NCBI GenBank assembly: GCA_019828595.1
Contig: JAHQRK010000001.1
Location: 4,650,001 to 4,714,000 of the forward strand
Direction of reading: 5' to 3'
From: Aphanomyces cochlioides
Taxonomy: Eukaryota > Oomycota > Saprolegniomycetes > Saprolegniales > Verrucalvaceae
DNA: 64,000 nucleotides
The position numbers and the translations under genes are program-made. A model generated the notes under the pieces. It saw nothing but the letters and a program-made list of their open reading frames with translations, did no database searches and was not told where the DNA came from. Shown one piece after another: positions 30,723-42,909 of this stretch; positions within the stretch are counted from its first letter, which is position 1; each line of letters opens with the position of its first letter.

Positions 30723-33700
30723 CTATCGCGCTCCCATATGAAACTTAAACGCAACGTTAAAGTTGGTGATAGCAGCATCAGGAAGCTGTAGATATTGAGA
30801 AATTTCTTCGGCTTCGTCCTTCAAGTGCATTAAATTTTGACTGTCCATACGCAACGCCTTCACTTGTGCAACCCACTGAATGGCTCGCTCAACATTGTGC
30901 TCCAGCTCATGATAAAAACGCTGCAATTCCAAAGTCGAAAACTCAAGTTTGTCTTGCTTGGCGTCTGACAGTAAAATTAACAGCTGCGAATACCTAAGAA
31001 TTAAAATTGGTTTCAACATACACAACTTGTACATACCTCGGCGCTGGTGACGTCTCGAATATCAAACGACATGCACGCAAAAACCACTGCATTGTACGTA
31101 ATTTTTGGTGGGCTGATTCAAGTATAACAAGCGTTTCATAGCGCGCTACAGCGCTCACTTTGGCTTGTAGTTCATCTTTCAATTGGTTGACATGTGTCAG
31201 CATGGACTCGAGCGAACACTGGTGCAAGAAATGACGCTCAAAATCAATTATTTCTGCAAGTAAGTCATTTCCAAGTGATACCAATGCTTTCAAGTCTTCT
31301 AGTTCTGGAACTTCGATCTGTAATGCATCTCCTCGCGTTATCAACCCGATCATTTGTTTCAAACTTGGTCTCAAGGGCCGTTTCGAAGTCAAGTGGCTCA
31401 TGCCTTGGCGAAATGCACATCCTGGACAACGATATGCTTCGAGATTACTCATCACAGTTGGAGAAATGCCAATGCATTTCGCATGATACCTACATGAAAA
31501 CATTGATTGGAGAGTGCTCTATAGAAGTAAAGTAATACCATTCGTCACAAAAATCGCAACAAATCATAGGCACACTATCTGTAGATTCTCGACAGACACA
31601 ATAAACAGCGTCGGACCGAGGGAAGTTGTGCGGATATGTCCGTCGTCTCAAATGACAACATTCTCGACAAAGGTACGAAGATCGGAGAGATCCATGGGGA
31701 TCCAAACCCACGCAGATTGGATGGAATCTAAAGACATCACAAGTCATTTAATGAACACAGGTCTCCACAATTACGTACAGGCCAGAGCATCCACAGCAGC
31801 GAACAAACTTCACTTTATCGTTGAATACTTGTTGACATGTGCAAACAAGGCGAAGCTTCTCATCCTCCAAATCATTTTTCTCAAGTGTCCCTTGCAGTGA
31901 AAATGACATAGATGAAGAATCAAATTTGAACAATGCCCGAGTCCGTGCTAACCATCGTTTCGTATCTTGAATTCTCCCATTTAATTGTCGCTTGAGAATT
32001 GAGGATGGGGGAATTCCACAAGCTTCGCCATCTGCTTCCAAAGCCAGAGCTCTGGAAAATGGAATCTTCATCGCAAGCGCTTTGGACACTTCATCTGTCC
32101 ATTTTTGTGCTCGCTTCCAAGTTTCCAGAATTTCAACAGCTTCAAGAGGGTACGCAGGCAATTGAATTAGTCGTTTCAACATAGCCTCCATTTCTTCTAA
32201 ACTCCTTGGGTGTTCTGAGTTGTTTTGGCATAAACGACGGCCTTCAATTTCGCACATCTGCCTCAAGCTGGCAAGTTTTTCCAATTTCCAACCTTGAGTG
32301 ACTGCGTGACGCGCAGGACTGCTCAATAGGGCATCAATGTCACCAATGGTAGGAAACATTTCAGACGTAGTAGACAATGATATCGACGAATTCGTGAATG
32401 ATTTACTCATCAACGCATTTGCAGCCAACAACCAGTTAATATACGCTAATTCGGTCTGCAATAGAGAACTTTCCGGTATGACAATTGGCCCTAAGTCATC
32501 GAGTACTTTTTGAATATTTTGAAGTAAGTTTGAAAGGTTTTGATTTTCGTCTTGCAGCATCATCAAATTGGGTTCCTTCGGCGATAATTCCTCCTCATTG
32601 AGCAACGCCATTTGTTTCAGAAGCAAGTGCGCATGTGTTTGACAGCTCTTTGCTGTTCTAAGCAAGTCTTCCACGACTTTTACTTCCGGCAATTGTATTT
32701 TGAAAGAGGAGGCTTCTTCAAACAATGCTTGCAATTCTGCCAGAGACCCCTTTTTTGTCGTCACATACATTGTTCGTCTCTTCCAATGCCTTAGCTTTTC
32801 ACTCAGACTTTTGAAATACTTCAAACTCGTCAATGAAATATTGACATGTGCTGCCCTCAGCGCTTCGCCTTCCTCAATTGCTCTGTCAAGAGCACTAATG
32901 GACTCAACAGCATTTACTTCTGCTTCCCATTGCCTTGTAGCCGTAACGGACTTTTCCAAGGTCGTAATATAGTTTGCCAGATTATTGTAGTCGACTCGGT
33001 ACAGCCAACATCCATGAGCCTGAATATCGCATTTACACAAGTCACGAAAATGGTCTGAACAACCAATAAATCGACACTTCACACAGACAACGGCAGCAAT
33101 GTAGCAATATTGATGACACTTGGTGCATCGCAGTCCATCATGCTTCCCCGATCGGCCAGCCCATTGCACTTGCCGTGAAACGCGGGAATTTGACGCAAAA
33201 TCCATTTTACCCACGCTCATTTTTTCCGTTCTTGCCATTTTTGATGGACGCACTTCGTACGAGTCATCTTCGTGCGCCATCATTTTTTGCCGTGTCGATC
33301 CACGAGCAAATGACATTTTGCCATGAGATTCTAAATATGTTTCCATCGAGTCAGTTTTGATGATTCCAGCACTTTGCACTTGATCGTGAAATGCCATAGT
33401 TTCGTCACGAACTACAACTCATTACTTTAAACCACATAGAAATACTTACGAATTTGCAAACTTGGTACCAAGTACGACATTATGCTATCTGAATCAAGTG
33501 CATCGCTTCTCTCCAAAGAAGCAAGTGTCAAAGTTAACAGTAATGCATCGTGAGAGAAGACAGGAATTTTTCCAAACCTACGTGGATTTGAGTCATACGA
33601 ATACATGTGCTTCATGCTACTTTTTGTAGTTTTGCACCGCAACATGTCCCCATGATATCCAATCTGGGGTTGCAAAGTTCACTGCCTCGGCGAGATTGAA

Positions 33701-36127
33701 CCCATTGTTGAAACCGCTGTGGTATGCAGAGGGAAATGTCACAATAAATTCGTTAGGCTCATGAGTCGCTCGGTATACAGGTATTCCATGTTTTCTCAGC
33801 ATTGTTGGAGAAAACATTGTAACCTAAACCGAGTTAATGTGACAAATTGGACAAATTTAACCAGTTGCATGTGTAAATCGGGTTGGGTGCCAAACAAATT
33901 TGGTGTTATTTTACGCATGACTTCTTCCATCTTAGCTGCCGCATGGCCTGGCACACCATACCTAAACAAATTATATCGAGCTAGCGACTCAAGCTTACCA
34001 TGTCTTTGGAGCGCCACGATGCAAGTACGAAATGCTGTAAAAATTGTGATCTTCAACATGCCAGCAGAAAGTTGAAAAACACATTCCAACGTACATCCAT
34101 GGAACCATTACGCCTTTGATATCTTCATCCAAGTACTGAAGCATCGAGCCATTCAGTTTTGGCAAATTTGTCAAGTTCCATGGGCTGTGAGCATACATAT
34201 CGATCTGGTTGATATAATCAAAGTTTGATTCGGTATCCATTTTCAAACCCTCAGCAAGTAAACGTCTCAATCCCAACTCGTTGGGATCTTCGTCCGGATT
34301 TATATTGCGATATACTGAATTGTACCTGTCCAACAGTCTGTTTCGTACTTTCCTGACTTTTTCGATTGTCGGAAAACCACTGCCCATTGCAGCAGTGTCA
34401 ACATCGCTTCCATACTCGACTTGAATCTTTTGATGGGGTGTCAACAAAACTCGCCAATACTCCTTTTCTAATTCTTGAATGGTTGGGATCGTTGATGACT
34501 GGAAATACGCTTGCTGCCACTCATCGGCCTTTGCTTTGAAGGACGCTAATGTATATTCTGCTCCCATTTCAAAGCCAAATTTTTCGTTGGAGACAGTGTT
34601 GCTCTCTTTTTCATGCTCAGCCATGCAGATTTCACAGTACCAATCTCCTTGCGGTACTTCTGCCAACGGACGGAACAAACAAAAGATATGATATCCACCA
34701 TTGCAACTGTCGCAAAGAAGCATTTTCTCCCAACAATCTCCACGTAGGCAGTACTGGCAAATTTGGTTTGTCAGCACAAGCTCAGCTGAAGCGCTATACA
34801 AAAATATTTTGGACAAATTCACAAAGTGAATCCTTACCTGTCATTGCCATTTGCAAGGAGTAGTTGCATGGAACCGTACGAAATTGTCTCTTTGCTTCCA
34901 CCTAAATCAAACTTGATCAGGACAATAATATATATAGATATACATGTACCTGCGTACTCAACAGACACTGTCGGCTTTTTCCCCCCAATGACTTTTTTCA
35001 CCTCCCCAAGAATTGTGGTTCCACCTTGATAACTTCGATAAAATTTCTGACCCACTCGCACCATCGGCGGGTCGAGTCTGCTGTTACGTTCAGGATCCGC
35101 AGCTAATGCACTGGGTTCCAGTTCAGCAGGGTCAACATCTTCTGGAACATCTGATGATAATATTCGTATTGCAGATGTAGCTCCTTTACGTGGGCGACCA
35201 CGCCCGCGTTTAATTAAGCCAGGAAATATAATTGGAGTCGACTGAGCTGATTCATTTGATTCCACTCTTTCGTCTGGTGGGGTACAAGGTGTTGGAGACC
35301 CCACATTTGATCCTTCTGATAGGTCAACTTTTTTGGGACGTCCGCGTCCTCGTTTAACAGGAAGTGCTGTGCACGAGGGATGTTCAGGAGAATTTACCAC
35401 ATCACCTTGATTTTGCATTTTTGATGTAGATTTTTCAAGACCCTTTTGGTGAATTTCGTAAGGGAGCAACCAGGTCGAATATAAAGAGCAGGTATCTTCT
35501 TCGATTGTAGAGCACGGCACTTCGAGTAGATCAGTCAATTCGTGAAGATTATGGACCACCGAAGACCAAGACGACTGTTGAGTGACAGCTTCGTATCCTC
35601 CTTGGTCAACAACAATTTTGTACAACAAACTCAAGTTTGCAACTTTTCCATTGAGTGTGGGAAGCTCATGCATCGGTGTTCCTTTACGATACTAAAACCA
35701 TTTTCAGGATTTCTTTGAAGAGATGATACCATACCAGGAACATTCGAAGCGATTCTAAAAATTTTCCCTCTTGGCGTGAATTGCCCTAGAAATACCACCT
35801 AAACAATTTTCTAATCATTCGTCACCGGTACCTCGATGGAGTTTAGAGGTTGCAACCGCGTTCGGAATCGGAATTTCTTCTCATTCACAGCAAACGGAGG
35901 TCTCCATCCTTGAGGTGGAACAATTTTACAAATGCCAGTCTGTGACGCCTCGGCGCGGATGCTGCGTTAGCAAAGAGTATAAGATTCCGCAGGTTTATCA
36001 CATTGCACGTCACATACCTGGCGATGTAAGTCAGAGGGTTGATAAATTCTTGAGGTGTAGGGTAATAGATTCGACAGGGGGGACAGATATATCCGTCGGA
36101 CTCGGCCATTTTCTCTTCATTCGCCAT
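30723..36127 (-). CDS. KDM5: KDM5/JARID1-type histone H3K4 demethylase
   Basis: A multi-exon gene of about 1,500 residues with small introns. In order: JmjN (start ATG 36127; [20 protein letters not shown], then [17 protein letters not shown] across an intron at about 36016-35960); ARID ([32 protein letters not shown]); two AT-hook-like motifs ([20 protein letters not shown]); PHD finger 1 (CQYC...CDSCNGGYH...CEIC, near 34770-34640); JmjC with Fe(II) ligands in CWHVEDH and [12 protein letters not shown]5HC2 zinc finger (CTKCHQYC...HFRDLCKC); a long PLU-1-like helical region; and two C-terminal PHD fingers (CTCQQV...CCGC..., and [19 protein letters not shown]...). This is the full KDM5 architecture. 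The family removes methyl groups from H3K4 in the nucleus. Internal exon edges are approximate. Two parts of this gene are duplicated elsewhere in the window. Confidence 0.93.
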
Positions 36128-37185
36128 GGCAGCCAGACAAGCAAAAAACAAGCTCTGGGTCAGTGAATCAAGCCGCACGCACGTAGGTAAATCGATTGTA
36201 TGGCTCAGAACGCTAGCTCTTGAGAGAAAATCCTCCTTGTTTCCGGCGGCAACGCTTTGCAAACCGTGCGAAAAAAGAAAAATTACTTTCTCTGGCGAGT
36301 CGACCATACAAATTGCAAGTCCAACCCTTGGTCATCCCATTCCCACAGCACATCCATTGGTTAAAACACACTCTAAGAACAAACCAAATGGGTTCAAGTT
36401 GAACGGGCATGCGTTTCTTTGGACAAAGATTGCCAGTCTGCCGCTCACACCATCGTAGATGGAGACGATGGGTGTTTATTACTTTGCGTGAAGCGTCGGA
36501 GCTGTTGTACGATGACTCGTCTGTGCGGTGGAATGCATTTAACACAGTATAGGAATAAAGAGGTCCTTCGGTGAGGACTAAGACTGTCGAGAAACGCATA
36601 AAAAGGCAGTTGTTTCCACACAATAAGACCACAAGTGCTTGTCTGATGTGCTGCTGCGTTGGTTACCTCGAGAATTCTGGAGGAAAGAACAATGCATTGT
36701 ATACTGTCCTGCTCTTTTGCTATACAGCACAACCAGGAGATGACCTAAAGCTCCAGTAAGTGTACGCAACGCTCTCTCTTGACACAAGGGTTCTCATACG
36801 CGCTCGGATATCTGCTTTGCAAGGGAAAGTACTCAGCTTGTACTTTCCAAACCAGCTTCATGTTGGATTCTAAGTCCTGCGAGAAAACCTAGCTCCGAAT
36901 CAATGAGTACGTATTGGTAAGGGTAAGTTTGGTTTATCCGTTTGAAGAGATGGTAATTCCATCGCGGCGTCTCAAGCTGACCTCATCGACGTCTGCCGTC
37001 GTACCTTGACATCAAAAAAGAATTTTTTCGAAAAAGGAATTCTTCGGAAGGCAATCGATATACGGATAATATTATCCGGATTGCCAACAACCTAATACGA
37101 TTTCCAGTATAATGAGAATGTTGGTTCCTTGATATCCAAGATGTTCTCCCCATGATCACTTTTTATTTTGACAAAGTCGAAGGGG
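36128..37185. other. no gene recognised (divergent upstream region)
   Basis: The interval between the divergently oriented KDM5 and aspartic protease genes. Open frames of 60-140 codons occur on both strands, especially minus 36213-36787, but none has a recognisable domain. A short inverted repeat 'aagaattttttcg/cgaaaaaggaattctt' sits near 37018-37048. The promoters of both genes should lie here. Confidence 0.45.
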
Positions 37186-38313
37186 ATGAAGGTGGTATTG
37201 GCAGGTGCGTGCCTCGTGTCGTGTGCTCTGGCCGCGAGCTTCCGAGTCCCGATCTCGAAGATTGACGACGCCGTGTTTGTCGAAAAAATGATCTGGGGAA
37301 GTGAGCACTATGGCTCTTCTGTGTGGGACCCGAATGGCTTCCAAGCTGGCGATCTCAATGACCATGGTGAAGTTGTGATTGAAGATTTCCAAAATGCGCA
37401 GTATTATGGTCAAATTTCTTTGGGAACTCCAGGCCAAACGTTCAATGTTATTTTTGATACGGGGTCAAGCAACTTGTGGGTGCCCAATAAATTGTTCGGC
37501 TCGCACCGCGTCTACAAGCACGAAGCGTCAAGCTCATTCAAAGCCAATGGCACTGAATTCCATATTCAGTATGGCAGCGGTCCTGTGTCTGGATATTTAT
37601 CGCAAGATACACTAAGTGTCGCAGGCTTGACGTTGAAGGATCAGTTTTTTGCTGAAATCAACGTGACGAAGGGCCTTGGGCCAGCCTATTACTTCGGCCA
37701 TTTTGATGGCATTTTTGGCTTGGCCTTTGACTCGATTTCCGTCGCTCACATCAAAACACCATTTCATCGAATGCTTGATACATTGGACCTGCCCGTGTTT
37801 GCTTTTTACTTGGGGGACAACCAACCCGGTGAATTGACTTTCGGGGAACTGGATCCAAAGCACTACAAGGGCGACATTTCCTACATTGATTTGTCGAGTC
37901 AAACTTATTGGCAAATTCCTTTGGATCGTGTGACCATTGGTCAAACTGAAGTTTCGGGCAACACTAAATGCATTGTCGATTCGGGAACATCTTTGCTAGC
38001 TGGTCCAAAAGAACTGGTCAAGCAACTTGCCAAAGAAGCCGGGGCTCATTCTTTTATTATGGGTGAATATTTGATTCAGTGCGACTCGCCAGGTCCTGAT
38101 ATCAGTTTTGTTTTGGGAGGCAAAACCTACACGTTGTCAAAGAAGGATTACATTATCAAGAGCGGTCCAATTTGTTTATTTGCTTTTGTGGGTATTGACA
38201 TTCCAAGTGGTCCATTGTGGATTTTGGGCGATGTGTTTATGCGCAAGCATTACACAGTCTTTGAATGGAACAAATCTGGCAAAGCTCGTGTTGGTTTTGC
38301 CGAGCTTGCATAG
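37186..38313 (+). CDS. cathepsin-D-like aspartic protease precursor
   Basis: Single exon, 375 residues from the ATG at 37186, which begins a clear signal peptide (MKVVLAGACLVSCALAASF). A propeptide of about 45 residues follows, then a pepsin-fold (A1) domain. Both catalytic aspartates are present: DTGSSNLWVP near residue 98 and DSGTSLLAGP near residue 266. The flap region is YGSGPVSGYLSQDTL, and ILGDVFMRKHYTVFEW is the usual C-terminal block. It should be a secreted or vacuolar/lysosomal endopeptidase active at acid pH. Unlike animal cathepsin D, the segment after LWVP (NKLFGSHRVYKHEASSS) has no cysteine pair, so the first disulfide loop is absent; the C-terminal pair (IQCDS, PICLF) remains. 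No C-terminal extension is present. Confidence 0.93.
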   Translation: MKVVLAGACLVSCALAASFRVPISKIDDAVFVEKMIWGSEHYGSSVWDPNGFQAGDLNDHGEVVIEDFQNAQYYGQISLGTPGQTFNVIFDTGSSNLWVPNKLFGSHRVYKHEASSSFKANGTEFHIQYGSGPVSGYLSQDTLSVAGLTLKDQFFAEINVTKGLGPAYYFGHFDGIFGLAFDSISVAHIKTPFHRMLDTLDLPVFAFYLGDNQPGELTFGELDPKHYKGDISYIDLSSQTYWQIPLDRVTIGQTEVSGNTKCIVDSGTSLLAGPKELVKQLAKEAGAHSFIMGEYLIQCDSPGPDISFVLGGKTYTLSKKDYIIKSGPICLFAFVGIDIPSGPLWILGDVFMRKHYTVFEWNKSGKARVGFAELA

Positions 38314-39008
38314 ACTGCTCTCTGTTTATACGTTGCTGTGGAAATTTTCCTTCTCTTTAGCGTTCATATTCAGACTAATGCAGTTGATCCTTTTAATTCG
38401 TTGCATTGATTTACTGTCTAATTGAGTGACCTGGACACATTTGTTCTCTCGTGCGGCCATTGATCAAAAATGCTGGTCCACCGTGCGCAAGCTGAGGGAT
38501 GCCAAATTAAGGATCCACGGAGATTCATCAGGAGTCTTTCCTTCGTTTCTTTATTCACATCACGTTGGCATAGCCTCCATCGAAATTGGAGATAGATTAC
38601 TCGTAAGATTGATTATCATACAACCTTAGATGATGTATTGGACGCAACATGTTGCATATTTCGATGTGGTATTCCTCTTTCACTCCTTCGCTGTCATATT
38701 GGATCCGAAATCTTCGAACACATGATTCACATTCATAGATCCAATCTTTCCAAAATAAGAAATACAAAAATAATATCATATCTATTAGCAATAAGTTCTT
38801 TACAGTCATTTTTGTTCTGGAAGGACTGAGCTGAATTTTCTATTGGCTCATCAAACTAAACCAATCATAGAAAAGACAGCTCTTCAACACCACACTCGTG
38901 ACCGCGCAGCGATTGACGGTAGGACAGCCGCAAAGTCGCTAGTAAAGCTCACAATCAACCGTCTCGAAGATAGACGTATCGTGTTTTACGAACGAGCGAC
39001 TTGGAAGA
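38314..39008. other. no gene recognised
   Basis: Intergenic stretch between the protease stop and the CLC start. Small frames only. It probably holds the 3' UTR of the protease and the CLC promoter. Confidence 0.45.
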
Positions 39009-42000
39009 ATGGATATTACTCCAAAGACACCTTCAAAGTTAGAAAAAATGTTGATGCCCACGCCGACAAAAGAAGACTCCAGAGGAACGAGATCCTCGTT
39101 GTTTCGGTTTTCTGCAGTTGAGGAAATTGCATCTCCAATTTTACGTGATGATCACGATGAAATGTTGTGGCAGCCTCAGCAGGGTATGTCTTGGATTGAT
39201 ATCTCGTTTTGTATGCTTTGCAGGTGGAGTAGGTCAGCCCTTTCATTTTAACAAGAGCATGACAACTGGTCGGCTGCGGTCTCGCTCCACAAATAGTTCA
39301 AAGTCTGTGAAAGCCGCGTCGTCGACGTACGGTTCATTTGGGTAATTACTCTACAGTGCGTCGATAAGGTGTCGAATGTTTGTAGTAAATCCGAAGAAGA
39401 GAGTGCAAAAAATGTATTTGATGACGAATATCATTCTGTATACATATCGCCTCACCCAAAAGGTCTCATTTCAGTTCCAACTTGAGCTTACTGTAACCTA
39501 CAGGCTTAAGCGGTCTTTTCGTGCTGATGGAGAGTCCAATCCTGCTAGTCTGCATTGGCATGTTTTCTGCATTCATGGGGTATCACTATTGAAATCATAT
39601 GTCTCCAGATTGACAACCTGTTAGACTTTGGATGGACGCAATTATATTACGTGTCACGAGGTTTCATCAAGAGCTGTCCTCATTAGGGTATGGTTTGTTA
39701 AGGTTTTGACATAACTTCTGGTAGATTTTTTGCCTTTTTAATTTTCTCTTTAGCCATTGGTAGCCTTGGAACGGTAGATGAAGATCTGCATGCCGCAATT
39801 ATCTGATGTGCTAACCTATTTAGATCTTGGTGCACTTTGTATCTCCTTACGCTGCCGGCTCGGGTTTGCCTCAAATGAAAGTGGCATTATCTGGTCAGCA
39901 GTTGAGTTGAGCATTCAAATCACTCAAATATTACAGGAGTCGACATGCGAGAATACTTAAGCTTAACTTGTCTCGTCGTTAAGATGGCTGGTTTGGTCAC
40001 TGCGTATGCAGCAGGTGCTCTGCGTGTCATGTATAATCTAATTATCCTGTTCACCAAAGGACTTAGTATTGGCAAAGAAGGTCCATTTATCATGATGTCT
40101 TGCTGCTTTGCAGAGATTCTCATGCAGGTTTTTCAAAATTACATCCAAAAACATAAATATCCTGCCCTAGAGAGAATATTTCAGGCGAATTTACGAAGAT
40201 TCATCCAAAAGGTAAGCTGGAGTTGCCATCTTCAACATGACCGTAATGTCAGGCTTGAAATGCTTGCATGTGCATGTGCTGCTGGGGTTGCAGCAACATT
40301 TGGAACTCCTTTTGGTGGTGTCTTGTTTTCTGTCGAAGTTACCTCATCATTTTACATGGTCCGGAATTTGCCTCGAGCATTCTTTGCCGCCCTAGCTGGT
40401 GCAGTAACTATATCGTTCTTGGTGACGAATGGTCAATATGGCCTATTTGACCGTTCTGCTGGATTGGGACTGACCGACACAAATTTTACGAAGTAGGTTT
40501 GATACTTTCGATTGCTCACTGATTCTTATTGTAGAGTTTTTACGTACATTGACGCCGGCATTTTTGTGTTCATTGGCATAGTTTCAGGTGTTCTCGGCGC
40601 CGTCTTCATTTCCATCATTTCCGTGCTTGTTCGCATGAGAGACAGTTGGTTTTTATATCACGGGTATGCAGTATTGGTATTTATCTCTATTAAAAAGAGG
40701 GTAGTGGCCCCCCATTGCTTTATAAACGGTTGATTGTTGTGATTGTTGTGACAATTATTGCCAACATTTCGAATTTTTATGGAGATCCTGCCTGGTTTCT
40801 TCATCATGGCAAGTGCCGTTTCGAATTAGTCTCATAAACCTTCTCTAGGCTCACCGCAGAAGATTATTGACACCTTGTTCACTCAAGCTGCCACACGCGA
40901 GGATGGTGCTCTCTTAGCCCGATCTCTTTTGACATTCTTGCCCCTTAAATATTTCCTCACAGCAAGTAAATATATCCAAGTACGTAAGTTAACCTTTCTT
41001 AGTATGCGTGATTGTACCTCTGCCTGCTGGAGTATTCACACCTACCTTTGTGATCGGAGGAATTTTCGGTCGACTGGTTGGAGAGGCAATTGTTGTAACC
41101 CAAATTATTCCAACTAAATTTGAACCTTTTGAGTTCGCAATAATTGGTGCTGCTGCTTTCTCAACTGGAGTTACCCGAGCAATTTCAACCGCTGTTATAA
41201 TAATGGAAATTAGTCATAATGGGTAAGAATGACGTCAATTGTTTGTTTAGTCGTACTAAAATCTTCCCGTAGATACCTCACTATTCCCATATCAATTGCA
41301 ATTTTAGCTGCTTATTTTACTGGAGGGCGATTCATCGAGAATGTGTAAGTTTCAATGCTCGTGGTATCTGTCGTGAACTCATGTTTAACTAGATATGATG
41401 AGTTGATATCCACTGCCCGTTTGCCCCGCCTACTGAAATTACCAAAGGCTGCATATGACATTCCAACATGGGAAGTAATGAAGGTTGGTCGCATAATAAT
41501 CCCTTAACTAACATAAAACTTCAGACTGTTGATACTATGGACATTATTTGTTATGATTTTACGTATCGAAAGGCAGAACAATTGCTACTAACTTCTCGTG
41601 AGCCTGTGTTTCCTATTGTCGTAGGAAAATACATCATACATGTCGTTTATTATCTCTTAATTTGTAGGACGACCTTAGAAATATGCATTTAATTGGAGCG
41701 GTCACTCGATCCCGCCTCCAACATGCTGTTGATTATTGTCATGCAAAAATGCAAAAATATCAGGAGGCAAGTTTGTCTTGTTGAACTCGCTAAACACGAA
41801 TAGGATGAGATATTTAAGTCATCACAGACAAATTTGCTAGATTGGAGAATTCAATTTGCCTATCGTAGAGGTGGGCATATATTATCTTTGGGTGGAAACA
41901 CGAAGTGCACTCGCACTAAGCTCACGGTAACACAAAATTAAATCCTAACATATACTTACGTGTAAGTAAGGTTTTAATGAACCCGAGTCCGTTTCAGCTC

Positions 42001-42357
42001 GTTGAGATGACTTCTATGCAACGAGTTGATGCTGTTTTCCGTATGCTCAAGTTAAACAATGCGTATGAATATTTTGCAAACAACAACTTCATTGAAGGCA
42101 TCCTAGATATGTTACACATTCGGGGCAATTGGTGGGAGTTATTTCAAGAGCACGGCTAATGCAGTTCTTGAGCACGGTATGGCAAAAATACACTCGCGAG
42201 ACATATGGGTGCCTTTTAGGCTTCAAAATATCAAATTCCAGGCGTCTTGAAGCATTTGTCTCAAATTTTTGGCAGTTGTTTATCTGGTGAAGACAATGAC
42301 CAAGAGGGCCAATTGAACAATGAACCAAATGCTGACGACTACGTTCCAATCCCATAG
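39009..42357 (+). CDS. CLC-family chloride channel with CBS domains
   Basis: About 20 small exons separated by introns of about 35-60 nt; by eye the reading frame passes through all of them to a TAG at 42355-42357. The cytosolic N-terminus is Ser/Thr-rich (MDITPKTPSKLEKM). Membrane-domain signatures in order: GSGLPQMK (anion selectivity filter), GLSIGKEGPF (gating glutamate), FGTPFGGVLFSVEVTSSFY, GVLGAVFI and PAGVFTPTFVIGGIFGRL. Two C-terminal CBS domains follow (VDTMDIICYDFTYRKAEQLL...HLIGAVTRSRL and VEMTSMQRVDAVFRMLKLNNAYVTH...LVGVISRARL). It should be an integral membrane chloride transporter, at plasma membrane or an internal membrane. Valine replaces the second glutamate in the SVEV motif, as in true channels rather than H+/Cl- exchangers. 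The exact N-terminus is uncertain, since further upstream exons cannot be excluded. Confidence 0.9.
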
Positions 42358-42909
42358 ATAATGTGTATATACAGGCTAAATACTGTTTACCTCTGCAGAT
42401 GTCACTTGAAAGTATACCGCGTAACCACTGTAGGTGTTACTTCAACCCAGATACGATCGATGCAGAACTACAACGTTTGCGATTTGTACAATCTGATGCT
42501 CGACACAATCTTTCTTGAACAATATAAAAATTGTGTCGTTTCCAGCAGTACAAGTTAGTAATAGCGAAAGAATGACTGCAGTCAAAATGTCGAAAGTCAT
42601 TCTCAGCTCTTGAGGAAACAACAAAATACAATGGAATGGGAACGAAGGGCTGCTTGAATGTTCATCTACTAACTCTTCGGAACTTCGATGATTGCTTCCC
42701 CCGCCATAACCTCTCTATAAGACGTCACAATCATTTCGATGTTGATAGGAAGAGCCTATATATTTCATGGTGCCATTTTTTTCAATATATTTTGGTATTG
42801 TATATTGTGATCTTTCAATACTTACGTCTGTTGGATTCACAATTATTGTTAGATTGACAGTTTTGAAAACTCTCACCCACGTGCCTTTTCAAGATCGCGG
42901 CTTTGAAAG
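42358..42909. other. no gene recognised
   Basis: Intergenic, between the CLC stop and the guanylate kinase start. Short AT-rich frames only. Confidence 0.45.

Noticed and set aside
36213..36787. Minus-strand protein-coding gene between KDM5 and the protease
   Set aside because: Overlapping frames on both strands, Cys/Arg-rich and domain-free. I could not assemble a convincing protein.
37168..37185. Upstream start for the aspartic protease at 37168
   Set aside because: The codon is TTG. The ATG at 37186 begins a standard signal peptide.
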